From an uncultured Helicobacter sp. (GTDB lineage Bacteria; Campylobacterota; Campylobacteria; Campylobacterales; Helicobacteraceae): a stretch of 64,000 nucleotides of DNA. The stretch's first letter is position 1; each line of letters begins with the position of its first letter. The stretch lies in contig NZ_CALERY010000003.1 of NCBI RefSeq assembly GCF_937906905.1, positions 1 through 64,000 on the forward strand, written 5' to 3'. The notes below the pieces were generated by a model. That model ran no database searches and was not told the DNA's origin. It was given only the letters and a program-made list of their open reading frames with translations. Made by a program: the position numbers and the translations under genes. Shown in pieces: positions 8,262 through 17,239 of this stretch.

Positions 8262-9740
8262 ATGCGATATATGGTCTTAAGCGGTGCTTTGTGTGTTTTG
8301 CTCGCTGGGCTGCACGCCCAGCCTGCCCAGCTCCCAGAAGCTGACGGAGGCGCTGGCAGAGAATCTGGCAAGAAGCTTAGCATGGCAGATTCTGGTGCTT
8401 ATGTTGGCTCCTCTGCCCAGAGTCCCCAAGCCAGCGAGAATCTAAGTTTTAATGAGTTGCTTGCACAGATTGAGGCGATGACGGATAATTCCAAGCAGAA
8501 AGTTGGGCTTAAAGATTTGCTGCTTGGCGCGGATAATAACTACTCCCTTCAAGCCCAAATGCTCCAAGCAGAGTCCAACAAAAAAATCGCCTCTGTGGCA
8601 AAAGCCGCTTTCCTTCCAAGACTAGATGTGGATTATGGCTATCAGTATAACTACAAAACCATCGACAATATGATGCAATTTGGCAACTTTGGCAACTATC
8701 AAACCCAAGCAGCAAATGCGAGATTCTCACTTGATTTGTTTAGTGGCTTTAGCACCATTAACATGATACGGGAGAAAAACGCCACATACCGCTCATCAGT
8801 CGCTGATGTAGAATATGCCAAGCAAAACATCTATCTCCAAGTCATTCAGCAGTATTACAGCTACTTTAATAATCTCTCCCAGCTTCTCTCTCTCAAGCGT
8901 CAGCTCGAGCAAGTTCGCACAGATATGAAGCGTATCGAGAGTCTCTACTCCTCTGGGCTTGCTACTATCGATGATCTAGAGTCCCTGCGCTCGCAAGTCT
9001 CATCAAGCGAGTATCAAATCGCAGACATGAAGTTAAGCGTGGAGCAAAATATCCTCATGCTTAAGCATTTGACAAATATGGAGTTTGATGGGCTAAAGCG
9101 AGAGGATCTCGCTATCCCCGCACTCAAAGATAATCTCGAGCGTCAAGATATCATCTCGCTACGCGAGCAGATTAACGCGCTTAAATACCAAAACAAGCAG
9201 CAGCACTACTACCCTATAGTAACACTTACTGATACCTATACTTGGCAGATTCAAAAGCCAGAGTATGTAACCAACCCCACAAAATTTGGCAGCGACCCAT
9301 CGATGGCGTCATTCTATCAGCGTATGTTTCCAACTCACGCCAATGTGCTTGGTGTAACAGTTACGCTAAAGCTTTTTGATGATATTGGTGTGAGCTTCCA
9401 GAAGCAGGCTTTGCGTCTCTCCCAGCTTGCGCAAGAAAAGCAGCTCGCCTACAAGCAAGCAGAGAAAACAAAAGACGAGCAGCTCTATCGCAAAACGCTT
9501 GAAGTGGCACAAAGCAAAATCGCCTCCGCAGAAGCAAGCTTGAAATCAGCCAATATTTCGTTTGAAAATGTGCGCAAGAAATACAACAATCAGCTAGTAA
9601 ATTTCACCGACTACCTACGCGCCCTAAGCACCAAATACAACGCCGAAGCCACCTACAACCAAGCGCTCAACAATTATGAGCTGCAAAAGGCAAATTATAT
9701 TTTCTACAGCGGACAGCAAATCCAAGAATATGTGAAATAA
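8262..9740 (+). CDS. hefA: TolC-like outer membrane efflux protein
   Basis: This is the outer-membrane channel of a tripartite pump. Two outer membrane efflux repeats with long coiled-coil helices are apparent (about residues 75-280 and 290-490), with FLPRLDVDYGYQYNYK and NALNNYELQKANYIFYSG as recognisable parts. The frame is open from 8235, but the ATG at 8262 has a good TAGGAGAG site and begins a clean signal peptide (MRYMVLSGALCVLLAGLHA). Between signal and first repeat lies a roughly 50-residue Ser/Ala-rich insert containing the AGATTCT word. The order hefA-hefB-hefC matches the H. pylori pump. Confidence 0.93.
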   Translation: MRYMVLSGALCVLLAGLHAQPAQLPEADGGAGRESGKKLSMADSGAYVGSSAQSPQASENLSFNELLAQIEAMTDNSKQKVGLKDLLLGADNNYSLQAQMLQAESNKKIASVAKAAFLPRLDVDYGYQYNYKTIDNMMQFGNFGNYQTQAANARFSLDLFSGFSTINMIREKNATYRSSVADVEYAKQNIYLQVIQQYYSYFNNLSQLLSLKRQLEQVRTDMKRIESLYSSGLATIDDLESLRSQVSSSEYQIADMKLSVEQNILMLKHLTNMEFDGLKREDLAIPALKDNLERQDIISLREQINALKYQNKQQHYYPIVTLTDTYTWQIQKPEYVTNPTKFGSDPSMASFYQRMFPTHANVLGVTVTLKLFDDIGVSFQKQALRLSQLAQEKQLAYKQAEKTKDEQLYRKTLEVAQSKIASAEASLKSANISFENVRKKYNNQLVNFTDYLRALSTKYNAEATYNQALNNYELQKANYIFYSGQQIQEYVK

Positions 9741-9749
9741 GGAGCAACG

Positions 9750-10451
9750 ATGAAAAACCTACTATTTACAGCGGCAATTTTGTGTGCAGGCATACTGCAT
9801 GCTGAAGATGTGTATGCGATTTTTAATGTCAAAGCCGTGCAAGATGCCAATCTCTCGCTAGATTCTGGCGGTATTGTGGATAAGATTCTAGTCGATGTAG
9901 ATACGCAGGTGAAAAAGGGCGATACCCTCCTAACGCTTGCTAACAAAGACAAAGTCTCCCAGCTCCAAGCCATAAAAGAGCAATATCTCTTTGCCAAAGC
10001 ACAATATGAGCGCTATAACAAAAGTGCCGATGTCGTGGATAGAAATACGCTCGATCAATACCGATCAAACTACAAAAAGCTTGAAGCTGACTACAACTAC
10101 TACCAATCAACCTATGATAAAAGTGTCTTGCGCGCACCATTTGATGGCGTAATCGCAGAGAAAAAAATCGAAATAGGCGATGGCGTTAGCGGTGCTGGGA
10201 CAGCACTTTTCCGTCTTGTGAGTCATAAGAAAAAGCTTGTATTGCAGTTTGACTCTAAATACCAGGACAAAGTGCGTGTGGGGGATTTGTATGAGTATAG
10301 TATCGATGGTGGAGGTGTGAAAAAAAGCACGACAATCACCAAAATCTATCCAGCCATAGATACCAATACAAGAAAAATGACTGCAGAAGCCATGGTGGAG
10401 AACTCCATGGTGCCCGGGCTTTTTGGTGATGGCTTCATCAAGACACGCTAG
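9750..10451 (+). CDS. hefB: Periplasmic adaptor (membrane fusion) protein of the RND pump
   Basis: The protein is 233 residues, with a signal peptide (about 1-18) and a short HlyD/RND adaptor. It has a lipoyl-like half motif (SGGIVDKILVDVDTQVKKGDTL), a helical hairpin (about 70-115), the second lipoyl half with RAPFDGVIAEKKIEIGDGV, and a beta-barrel region. The small size is typical of Helicobacter HefB. AAGGAGCAACG precedes the ATG. It bridges HefA and HefC. Confidence 0.93.
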   Translation: MKNLLFTAAILCAGILHAEDVYAIFNVKAVQDANLSLDSGGIVDKILVDVDTQVKKGDTLLTLANKDKVSQLQAIKEQYLFAKAQYERYNKSADVVDRNTLDQYRSNYKKLEADYNYYQSTYDKSVLRAPFDGVIAEKKIEIGDGVSGAGTALFRLVSHKKKLVLQFDSKYQDKVRVGDLYEYSIDGGGVKKSTTITKIYPAIDTNTRKMTAEAMVENSMVPGLFGDGFIKTR

Positions 10452-10498
10452 ATTCTAGCCACTTAGCTTCAAGCTAGCCCAAAGTAAGGAAGAAGATA

Positions 10499-13400
10499 AT
10501 GTATAAATTTGCCATAAATCGCCCCATCTCAACGCTAATGTTCGTGCTTGGGGTTATATTTTTTGGTGTGCTTGGGTTTAAAAAGCTCCCGACTGCACTA
10601 TTCCCTAATATCGATTTTCCCATTATCCTTGTGAGCACTGTGTATCCGGGCGCGTCTCCTACGACTATCGAGAGCAAGGTTACTGATAAAATCGAGGAGC
10701 AAGTTCTAGGGATTGATGGGCTTAAGCAAGTTACTTCTATGAGCGTGCGTAACACCAGCCTTGTCATCGTGCAATTCCAGCTTGATAAGCCTATGGACCA
10801 AGCAGTGAGTGATGTCATCAACAAAGTCTCATCTGTTACTTTTACAGACGCAGATATCCGCAAGCCTGCCATTGATAAAATCGACACAAATGGGCAGGCG
10901 ATCATCTCGCTTTTCCTAAGCAGCGACACGCACTCCCAGCCTGATTTGATGAAGCACGCTGATACAATCATTAAGCCCCAGCTCCAAAAGGTCAGCGGTG
11001 TGGGCGGTGTGCAGCTAAATGGCTATCGCGAGCGCCATGTGAGAGTCTATCCAGACCCCACGCTCATGGCAAAATACAACATCACCTACGCCCAGCTAGG
11101 CAGCGCGATAGGCAAGGAAAACATCGAGCTTGATGGCGGGCGGATTGTCAATGAGACCAGAGAATTTGCTATCACCACTGATGGCAATAGTGCGAGCGTG
11201 GAAAAAGTAGGCGATATCCGTATCGCTGATAATGTTTTGCTCCGCGATATTGCGGTGGTAGAAGACGGGCTAGAAGAGTATAAAACCTACGCGGCTTTTG
11301 ATAACAAAGGTGGCGTCATCATGGAAGTGCAGAAAATCGCAGGGGCAAATGATATTGCTATCGCTGATGGTGTGTATAAAGCCCTGCCGATGATCCAAGC
11401 AGTAAGTCCAGGCTATGAGGTGCGCACATTCCTAGATACCACAGAGTTTATCCGCGCGAGCTTGCATGATATTGAAGTGGATTTGATTTTGGGCGGGATT
11501 TTGGCGGTGAGCATTGTGTTTGTTTTCTTGCGCAATGTAACAATCACGCTTGTTTCAGCGATTTCTATCCCTGTATCTGTGCTTGGGACATTTGCGCTGG
11601 TGCAGATGATGGGCTACTCGCTCAATATGCTTACCATGATGGCAATCACGCTCTCCATTGGAATCATCATCGATGATGCGATTGTCGTTATTGAAAATAT
11701 CCACAAAAAGCTAGAATCCGGTATGGGCAAGCGCGAGGCGGCGTATGAGGGCGTGCGTGAGATTGCCTTTGCGATTTTTGCTATTTCTGCGATGTTGCTC
11801 TCCGTCTTTATCCCTGTGGGGAATATGTCTGGGATTATCGGGAAGTTTTTCCAAAGCTTTGGGATTACCGTAGCACTTGCTATTGGTGTCTCATATATCG
11901 TGGTAATGACCGTGGTGCCGATGGTTAGCTCGCTTGTAGTTAGCCCTAAGCAGTCCAGATTCTACCACTGGAGTGAGCCATATTTTGTCAAAATGCAAAA
12001 TGCTTATGCCAAAACACTACAAGTCGTTATGAGTCAAAAAACTATCGTAACAATCCTTGTTTTCGCAGTATTTGCTAGCTCGATTTTTGTGCTAAGTAAG
12101 CTTGGAATGGACTTTATGCTTAAAGAAGATCGCTCGCAGATGTATTTCTGGGTGCAGACAAAGCCGGGCATTAGTATCTATGACATGCGCAAGAAAACCG
12201 AAGCCCTGCAAAAGACAATCATGGCAGATTCTGCCAATGTCGAATACACCACAATCCAAGTCGCCTACGGCAAAACGCAAAACACCAACAAATCCAAAAT
12301 CTATGTCCGCTTGAAAGATGAAAAGCAGCGCAATGTCGATCAATTTAGCTGGGCTAGAGATATGGCAAAAACGCTTTATGCACTGCCTGAAGCGCAAGGG
12401 CTTGTGATTATCCCAGCGGAAGTCCCACTTATTGGCGGAGGGGACAACTCTGCCTTGCAGGTGGTCATCTACTCGCCTTCTCAAGCCCTAGTTGATGAGA
12501 GTGCGGCAAAACTTAAATCTATGCTGCTTGAAGGTGCGCTTAAGGGCAGTGTGGTGGATTACCACGAGAGTGTCTCGGACTGGACGCCGGAGTATCGTCT
12601 GCATGTCCTGCGCCAAAATGCCAACCAATATGGCATAACCGCCCAAGATATAGGGCAGGCGATTAGCTCGGCATTTGCTGGGGAGAATAAAATTGGCTAC
12701 TACAAAGAAAACGGAAAAGAATACAGCATAACCTTGCGCGTGCCAGATAATCGCCGCGTGAGTGTAGAAGATATTAAACGCATACAGATTAAAGCTGCTA
12801 ATGGAGAGAGCATCTTTATCGATGGGCTTGTAGAGATAGAGCAATCTAGCACGCCCTCTATCATCAATCGCTACAATCGCCAGCGCAGTATCACTATCTA
12901 TGCCAACCCAGCAGAAAAAGATGGCAAAAAGGTGGATCTAGCGACATTGCTACGCACTATCGATGATAAGCATAGCGAGTGGGCAAGCGAGGGCGTGGGC
13001 TATGTCTTTAGTGGGGAGGCAGACAATCTCACAGAGACACAAGAAGCCTTTGGGATAGCCGTAGCCACCGCCTTTGTGCTAATCTACTTAATCCTAGCGG
13101 CGTTGTATGAGTCGATTTTAGAGCCAATTATCATTATGGTAACAATGCCTCTAAGCTTTTCAGGTGCGTTTTTCGCGCTGGGGCTTGTGGGGCAGCCACT
13201 TAGTATGTTCTCACTTATGGGGCTTATCTTGCTCATAGGTATGGTGGGGAAAAACGCCACCTTGCTCATTGATGTGGCAAATGAAAAGCGCGAAGAGGGC
13301 TATGGTATCGCTGAAGCGATTTTACTCGCAGGAGAGCTGCGACTGCGCCCAATCCTTATGACAACCATTGCTATGGTCTTTGGTATGCTGCCCCTAGCCT

Positions 13401-13570
13401 TTGCCACAGGGCAGGGCTCATCGATGAAATCAGCCATTGGGATTTGTATGATTGGTGGGCTTATTGTCTCGATGTTTTTGAGCTTGCTTATCGTGCCGGT
13501 GTTTTACAGAATCCTAGCGCCAATCGATGATAAAATCAAAAAATTCTACAAAAAAGCGCCAATCCAGTGA
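10499..13570 (+). CDS. hefC: RND-family efflux pump inner-membrane protein
   Basis: The 1023-residue protein has the standard RND plan: one helix, a large periplasmic domain, helices 2-6, a second periplasmic domain, and helices 7-12. It begins MYKFAINRPISTLMFVLGVI. The proton-relay pair is visible in helix 4 as GIIIDDAIVVIENI (about residue 396). By homology with HefC of H. pylori it exports antimicrobials and bile salts using the proton gradient. AAGGAAGAAGATA precedes the ATG, and the last codons overlap the next gene by four bases. Confidence 0.95.
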   Translation: MYKFAINRPISTLMFVLGVIFFGVLGFKKLPTALFPNIDFPIILVSTVYPGASPTTIESKVTDKIEEQVLGIDGLKQVTSMSVRNTSLVIVQFQLDKPMDQAVSDVINKVSSVTFTDADIRKPAIDKIDTNGQAIISLFLSSDTHSQPDLMKHADTIIKPQLQKVSGVGGVQLNGYRERHVRVYPDPTLMAKYNITYAQLGSAIGKENIELDGGRIVNETREFAITTDGNSASVEKVGDIRIADNVLLRDIAVVEDGLEEYKTYAAFDNKGGVIMEVQKIAGANDIAIADGVYKALPMIQAVSPGYEVRTFLDTTEFIRASLHDIEVDLILGGILAVSIVFVFLRNVTITLVSAISIPVSVLGTFALVQMMGYSLNMLTMMAITLSIGIIIDDAIVVIENIHKKLESGMGKREAAYEGVREIAFAIFAISAMLLSVFIPVGNMSGIIGKFFQSFGITVALAIGVSYIVVMTVVPMVSSLVVSPKQSRFYHWSEPYFVKMQNAYAKTLQVVMSQKTIVTILVFAVFASSIFVLSKLGMDFMLKEDRSQMYFWVQTKPGISIYDMRKKTEALQKTIMADSANVEYTTIQVAYGKTQNTNKSKIYVRLKDEKQRNVDQFSWARDMAKTLYALPEAQGLVIIPAEVPLIGGGDNSALQVVIYSPSQALVDESAAKLKSMLLEGALKGSVVDYHESVSDWTPEYRLHVLRQNANQYGITAQDIGQAISSAFAGENKIGYYKENGKEYSITLRVPDNRRVSVEDIKRIQIKAANGESIFIDGLVEIEQSSTPSIINRYNRQRSITIYANPAEKDGKKVDLATLLRTIDDKHSEWASEGVGYVFSGEADNLTETQEAFGIAVATAFVLIYLILAALYESILEPIIIMVTMPLSFSGAFFALGLVGQPLSMFSLMGLILLIGMVGKNATLLIDVANEKREEGYGIAEAILLAGELRLRPILMTTIAMVFGMLPLAFATGQGSSMKSAIGICMIGGLIVSMFLSLLIVPVFYRILAPIDDKIKKFYKKAPIQ

Positions 13571-14469
13571 TCCCTACCAAGCAGCTGCTGAAAGCTTCCC
13601 TAGCAGTGCTGGCGTGCGCGCTTCTCTCCGCACCCACTCTATATGCCACACCAGAATCCACAGATTTCCCAAGCCCTAGTAAATCCCACAAGTCTCCCAA
13701 GCCCACAGAATCTACACAAACCACAGGCGCAGCAGCCAAAGACTCCAGCGCGAGTTTAGATACTGATAGGGCAGAATCTAGCGCCATAGATTCTGGTGCG
13801 AGCCCCATAGAGCCTGCGCTGGACTCCCCTATGCCAGAGAAATCTGCCAAATCCAAAACCCCTCCCGCCAAATCCAAGTCCCCCGATGAGGTAAAAGATT
13901 CTGCCAGAGCCAAGCCCATTGCCAAGCCAGCTAGCTCTAGCGTAGGCATTTCGAGAATCTTTATTGGCATGGGCGGCGGAGTCGTCTTGCAAGATCATAT
14001 TTCGCAAGATTCCCCAGCGCTTCAGCACCTCCACCCCGCGCTTAGTATCACGCTTCGCGGGGGCTATGAGCATGAGTTTTTTGGCGCTATGCCGCTGCGG
14101 CTGTATTTGGACTATATGGTTGGGATTGCGCCTGTGGGGATTGAAAGCACAATCACGAGCAATTTTCTCCTAAATGCCGATGTGAGCTACTACCACCGCG
14201 TGCTAGAGAATCTACGCCTAGGTGTGTTTGCGGGGCTTGGGCTTGGCTATGGGACCTATGGCAAAGAAGTCAAAGAAGACCCAAGCGCTAGCGACTCTAT
14301 CCTTGCTAAAGGCTTTGTGATGTTTGCTAATGCCGGGCTTGGCGCAGAGATTGATCGCGCGCATAGGCTGGAAGCCTTGCTGAAGTTCCCTATCGTTAAG
14401 CTAGATCTCGCGCCCGCCCGCACCTACCAAGAGCTGCATGTGCTGTTTGCGTATAGCTATTTATTCTAA
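13567..14469 (+). CDS. Outer-membrane beta-barrel protein co-translated with hefC
   Basis: The protein has 300 residues. Its GTG start overlaps the hefC stop (GTGA), suggesting translational coupling. The sequence shows a signal peptide (about 1-28, ending TLYA), a long low-complexity linker (about 29-125, Lys/Ser/Pro/Ala-rich with many AGAATCT/AGATTCT words), then a small barrel domain of amphipathic strands starting RIFIGMGGGVVLQD and ending in the aromatic YSYLF, a typical C-terminal signal for outer membrane insertion. The family was not recognised; the barrel resembles eight-stranded OmpA/OmpW-size porins. A role with the pump is inferred from position only. Confidence 0.75.
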   Translation: MIPTKQLLKASLAVLACALLSAPTLYATPESTDFPSPSKSHKSPKPTESTQTTGAAAKDSSASLDTDRAESSAIDSGASPIEPALDSPMPEKSAKSKTPPAKSKSPDEVKDSARAKPIAKPASSSVGISRIFIGMGGGVVLQDHISQDSPALQHLHPALSITLRGGYEHEFFGAMPLRLYLDYMVGIAPVGIESTITSNFLLNADVSYYHRVLENLRLGVFAGLGLGYGTYGKEVKEDPSASDSILAKGFVMFANAGLGAEIDRAHRLEALLKFPIVKLDLAPARTYQELHVLFAYSYLF

Positions 14470-14531
14470 AGTCATTTTGGGCATATCGATTCCGCCCCTA
14501 AGCCTGTGCCAGAATCCGCAAGCCCTAGAAT

Positions 14532-16985
14532 CTACTCTACAATCTGCGCATAGATTCTCGCCCCTATCAAATCTACGCGCGATATAAACGCTTCATACAC
14601 TCCGCCGCGCATAAGCTCGTATTCTGCATGCTCGATGATCACCCGCGCGCCAAACAATCCAAATCGCCGCACCACACCAGGACACTCTTTTTCGCTGTGT
14701 TTTGGTGTGTTTTGCTGTGATTGCGCGGAGCTTTTGTGAGATTCTACCACGCCAAGCGCTGGGTAGCGCTCATCGAGGATACGCACAAGCACGCAAGTGT
14801 CTATCTCGCCCAAATCCCCGCCCCCTGTGGTATTTGTGGATTCTCCATATTCGCTGCCCTCTAGGAGCGCAAGCGCGAAGCGCGCGTATTTTCTATCGCG
14901 AAACTCCGCTTCAGCCTTAGCGATGTCGCGCTCTTTGTCATTGAGCAGAGGGATCATCGCGTTTGTGGATTCTAGCAGGTAGGCAAGGAGCTTTTGAGTT
15001 TTGGGCGTGAGGGGTGCTGGGCTTGGGGTTTTAGCAGTGCTGGTGTGGGTCTTTAGCACGATTGTGCGCTTGGGGAAGTCGCGCATGAGAGTTTTTAGCA
15101 TTCTGTGCGCGAGCAAGTCGCTATATCGCCTAATAGGCGAAGTGAAATGCGTATAAGCCACAAATCCAAGCCCAAAATGCCCCTCTGGCTGTGTGTCATA
15201 GCGGGCTTCTTTCTGCGCGCGAATGATTTGGATATCAAGCTTATAGCGCGCGTTTAAATCGCCAGAATCTAGCGCACTCCCCCCACACTCCACCCCCACA
15301 CCAGAATCCAAAGCCCGCTTAGGGTTTGTCTTGGCTTTTGTGCTGTGTTTTTTGGGCTTAGATTCTCGTGCTAGATTCTCATGCGCATTGGCTTGGCGCT
15401 GGAGCTCGCGGATTTGGCTGTGGAAGTCGCCTTTGGGGATTGTGTAGCCAGAGTCGCTAAGCGTGCGGAATAGGGTGTAGATTTTCTCCTGCGTGGGCGG
15501 CTCGTGTGTGCGGTAGATAGCTTGGTGCGAGTTTGGCATGAGTGCGTGAAATGCTCGCGCGCTTAGGACATTGGCTAGCAGCATAGCCTCTTCGACAAGC
15601 GCGTGGCTTGGGCTTGGGGATTTTTCTAGGATCGCCTCTAGCCTACCAGCAGAATCCAGCACAGGAGTGATGTCCTTAGTCCAGAAGTCAAATCCACTCT
15701 CCAGCCGCTTGGTCTTAAGCACCTGCGCGATGTGGGCAAACTCACCAAGCCATAGCAGGCTAGATTCTGCCCCATGATCCAGCCTAGAATCTAGTGCGCC
15801 AGAATCTAGCTCGCACGCTTTTATCGCGCGAGGTTTTCTTGCTTTGGATTTGCTCGCTTTGGCGATGATTGTGCTTGCTTGCTCGTAGCTGATATTTGCG
15901 CTTGGTGTGATGAGTGCTTCATAGAGCTTGGACTCTAGTGGCTCGTGTGTGCGTCTATGTAGGCGGATCTCCCACACAAGTGCGAGCTTTGACTCATTAG
16001 CGCGCAAGGAGCAGAGCGATTGACTAAGCGCATTTGGTAGCATGGGGTAGCAGATATGCGGGAAGTATAGGCTAAAGCAGCGCTCCCTGGCGGCACTATC
16101 GAGCGCGGTGTTTGGCGCGACATACTCGCTCACATCGGCGATAGCGACATAGAGCGTATGAGAATCCTGCTCCCAAAATATCGCATCATCGTGGTCTTTG
16201 GCATCGCTTGGGTCAATGGTGATGAAAGGCTTATCGCGCAAATCCTTTCTCGCTGGATACTCTTGGCTCTCCTGCTCTCCGGGCGCGATTTGGCTTAATC
16301 TATCATGGCTTATGCTCTCATAGCTTTTTGCCAGCTCTAGGCATGCGCTAGGGAACTCCGCCTCGCGCCTATGTTTAGCAAGGATAAGCCCCTCATCAAT
16401 CCCAGGATCAAGCAAGCTCCCCAGAATCCTCCCGATACGCGCACCATCTCCGCTGTATCTCCCGCTTTTAAGCCCGTTGTTTTTACCCCCGCGCTCTAGC
16501 TCAAACACGCAGTATTTCGGCAGCTCGAGCAGGGATTTTTGCGAGAAAGGAAGCGCGATAGACTCCAGGCTCTGGCAGTCTATACCGATGATTTTGCCGC
16601 GCTTTTTGACTAGGCAGATGAGCTGGGAGCTGGGGCGGGTCAGGACTTTGATGAGGCGCGGGGTCTTGCTTCTGGTTAGGAGTAGGATAATATCGCCTTG
16701 CTCTAGCCCCAGCACCCTACCGCTTACGCGCATGGGCTTGGCACTTTTATCAGCGAGATTGCATGCGAGGATTGGTGCTTTGGCGTGGGATTTTCCGCGA
16801 GATTGGGCGATTTTGGTGGATATGGCGGGCTTTTGGACTCTGGCGAGTATGAATGCGCTATGGAGCTTATGAGTATGGCTGCTCTCATCGATAGCCCCGC
16901 AGCCCCGCAGCTGCTCATAGAGTGGGGCAAAACGCCTGGGTATATCGCGCCGCCCAGCGATAAGGCTTAGGAGAAATTCCTGCAT
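14532..16985 (-). CDS. rnr: Ribonuclease R (RNB-domain 3'-5' exoribonuclease)
   Basis: This is a hydrolytic exonuclease that degrades structured RNA. The RNB domain is clear: FITIDPSDAKDHDDAIF carries the catalytic acidic cluster (about residue 252), and YTHFTSPIRRYSDLLAHR is the RNB signature (about 637). At 817 residues it is longer than the H. pylori protein (about 640). The extra length includes Lys/Ser/Asp-rich inserts such as the stretch between LARES and DLNAR (about 570-610), encoded by AGAATCT-word DNA. The C-terminal S1-like region is also interrupted. The ATG at 16985 is preceded by AAGGAATAGC, and its codon lies one base after the stop of the upstream small gene. Confidence 0.93.
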   Translation of the reverse strand: MQEFLLSLIAGRRDIPRRFAPLYEQLRGCGAIDESSHTHKLHSAFILARVQKPAISTKIAQSRGKSHAKAPILACNLADKSAKPMRVSGRVLGLEQGDIILLLTRSKTPRLIKVLTRPSSQLICLVKKRGKIIGIDCQSLESIALPFSQKSLLELPKYCVFELERGGKNNGLKSGRYSGDGARIGRILGSLLDPGIDEGLILAKHRREAEFPSACLELAKSYESISHDRLSQIAPGEQESQEYPARKDLRDKPFITIDPSDAKDHDDAIFWEQDSHTLYVAIADVSEYVAPNTALDSAARERCFSLYFPHICYPMLPNALSQSLCSLRANESKLALVWEIRLHRRTHEPLESKLYEALITPSANISYEQASTIIAKASKSKARKPRAIKACELDSGALDSRLDHGAESSLLWLGEFAHIAQVLKTKRLESGFDFWTKDITPVLDSAGRLEAILEKSPSPSHALVEEAMLLANVLSARAFHALMPNSHQAIYRTHEPPTQEKIYTLFRTLSDSGYTIPKGDFHSQIRELQRQANAHENLARESKPKKHSTKAKTNPKRALDSGVGVECGGSALDSGDLNARYKLDIQIIRAQKEARYDTQPEGHFGLGFVAYTHFTSPIRRYSDLLAHRMLKTLMRDFPKRTIVLKTHTSTAKTPSPAPLTPKTQKLLAYLLESTNAMIPLLNDKERDIAKAEAEFRDRKYARFALALLEGSEYGESTNTTGGGDLGEIDTCVLVRILDERYPALGVVESHKSSAQSQQNTPKHSEKECPGVVRRFGLFGARVIIEHAEYELMRGGVYEAFISRVDLIGARIYAQIVE

Positions 16986-16986
16986 G

Positions 16987-17187
16987 CTATTCCTTGCTGT
17001 CCTTTGTTTTGGGGCAGAATCTAGTGGGAGCTAGATTCTTAAGAAGCTCTTGGGATAAGGCAAGGCGTGGCAAAGCAAGGCGTAGCCGCAGCTTCTTTAA
17101 GTAATCCATTCTCACACTAGAATCCACTTTTTGAAAACGCTCCACCTTCTCACATTCTAAAAACCCTAAAAGCTCCTTTATATCCAT
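16987..17187 (-). CDS. Small unknown protein in operon with rnr
   Basis: No family was recognised for this 66-residue frame. It has a TATAAT box and an AAAGGA site in front, and its TAG stop is separated from the rnr ATG by a single base, so translation is likely coupled. Residues 1-35 look helical and protein-like (MDIKELLGFLECEKVERF). The C-terminal third is translated from a repeat hairpin (17016-17039) and probably drifted in length. Confidence 0.5.
   Translation of the reverse strand: MDIKELLGFLECEKVERFQKVDSSVRMDYLKKLRLRLALPRLALSQELLKNLAPTRFCPKTKDSKE
17016..17039. repeat. Inverted repeat of the AGAATCT word
   Basis: AGAATCTAG and CTAGATTCT form perfect 9-base arms around TGGGAG, within the 3' part of the small gene before rnr. 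Confidence 0.75.
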
Positions 17188-17220
17188 ACTCGTCCTTTAA
17201 GCTTGAATTTACAATTTTGC

Positions 17221-17226
17221 ATTATA
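17221..17226 (-). promoter_or_regulatory. -10 box for the small gene and rnr
   Basis: On the minus strand this reads TATAAT, within ACATTATAATGC, 34 bases before the ATG of the small gene. The box lies in the short gap after the HEPN-like gene, so the rnr operon appears to have its own promoter. Confidence 0.5.
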
Positions 17227-17239
17227 ATGTCGGTTCTAT

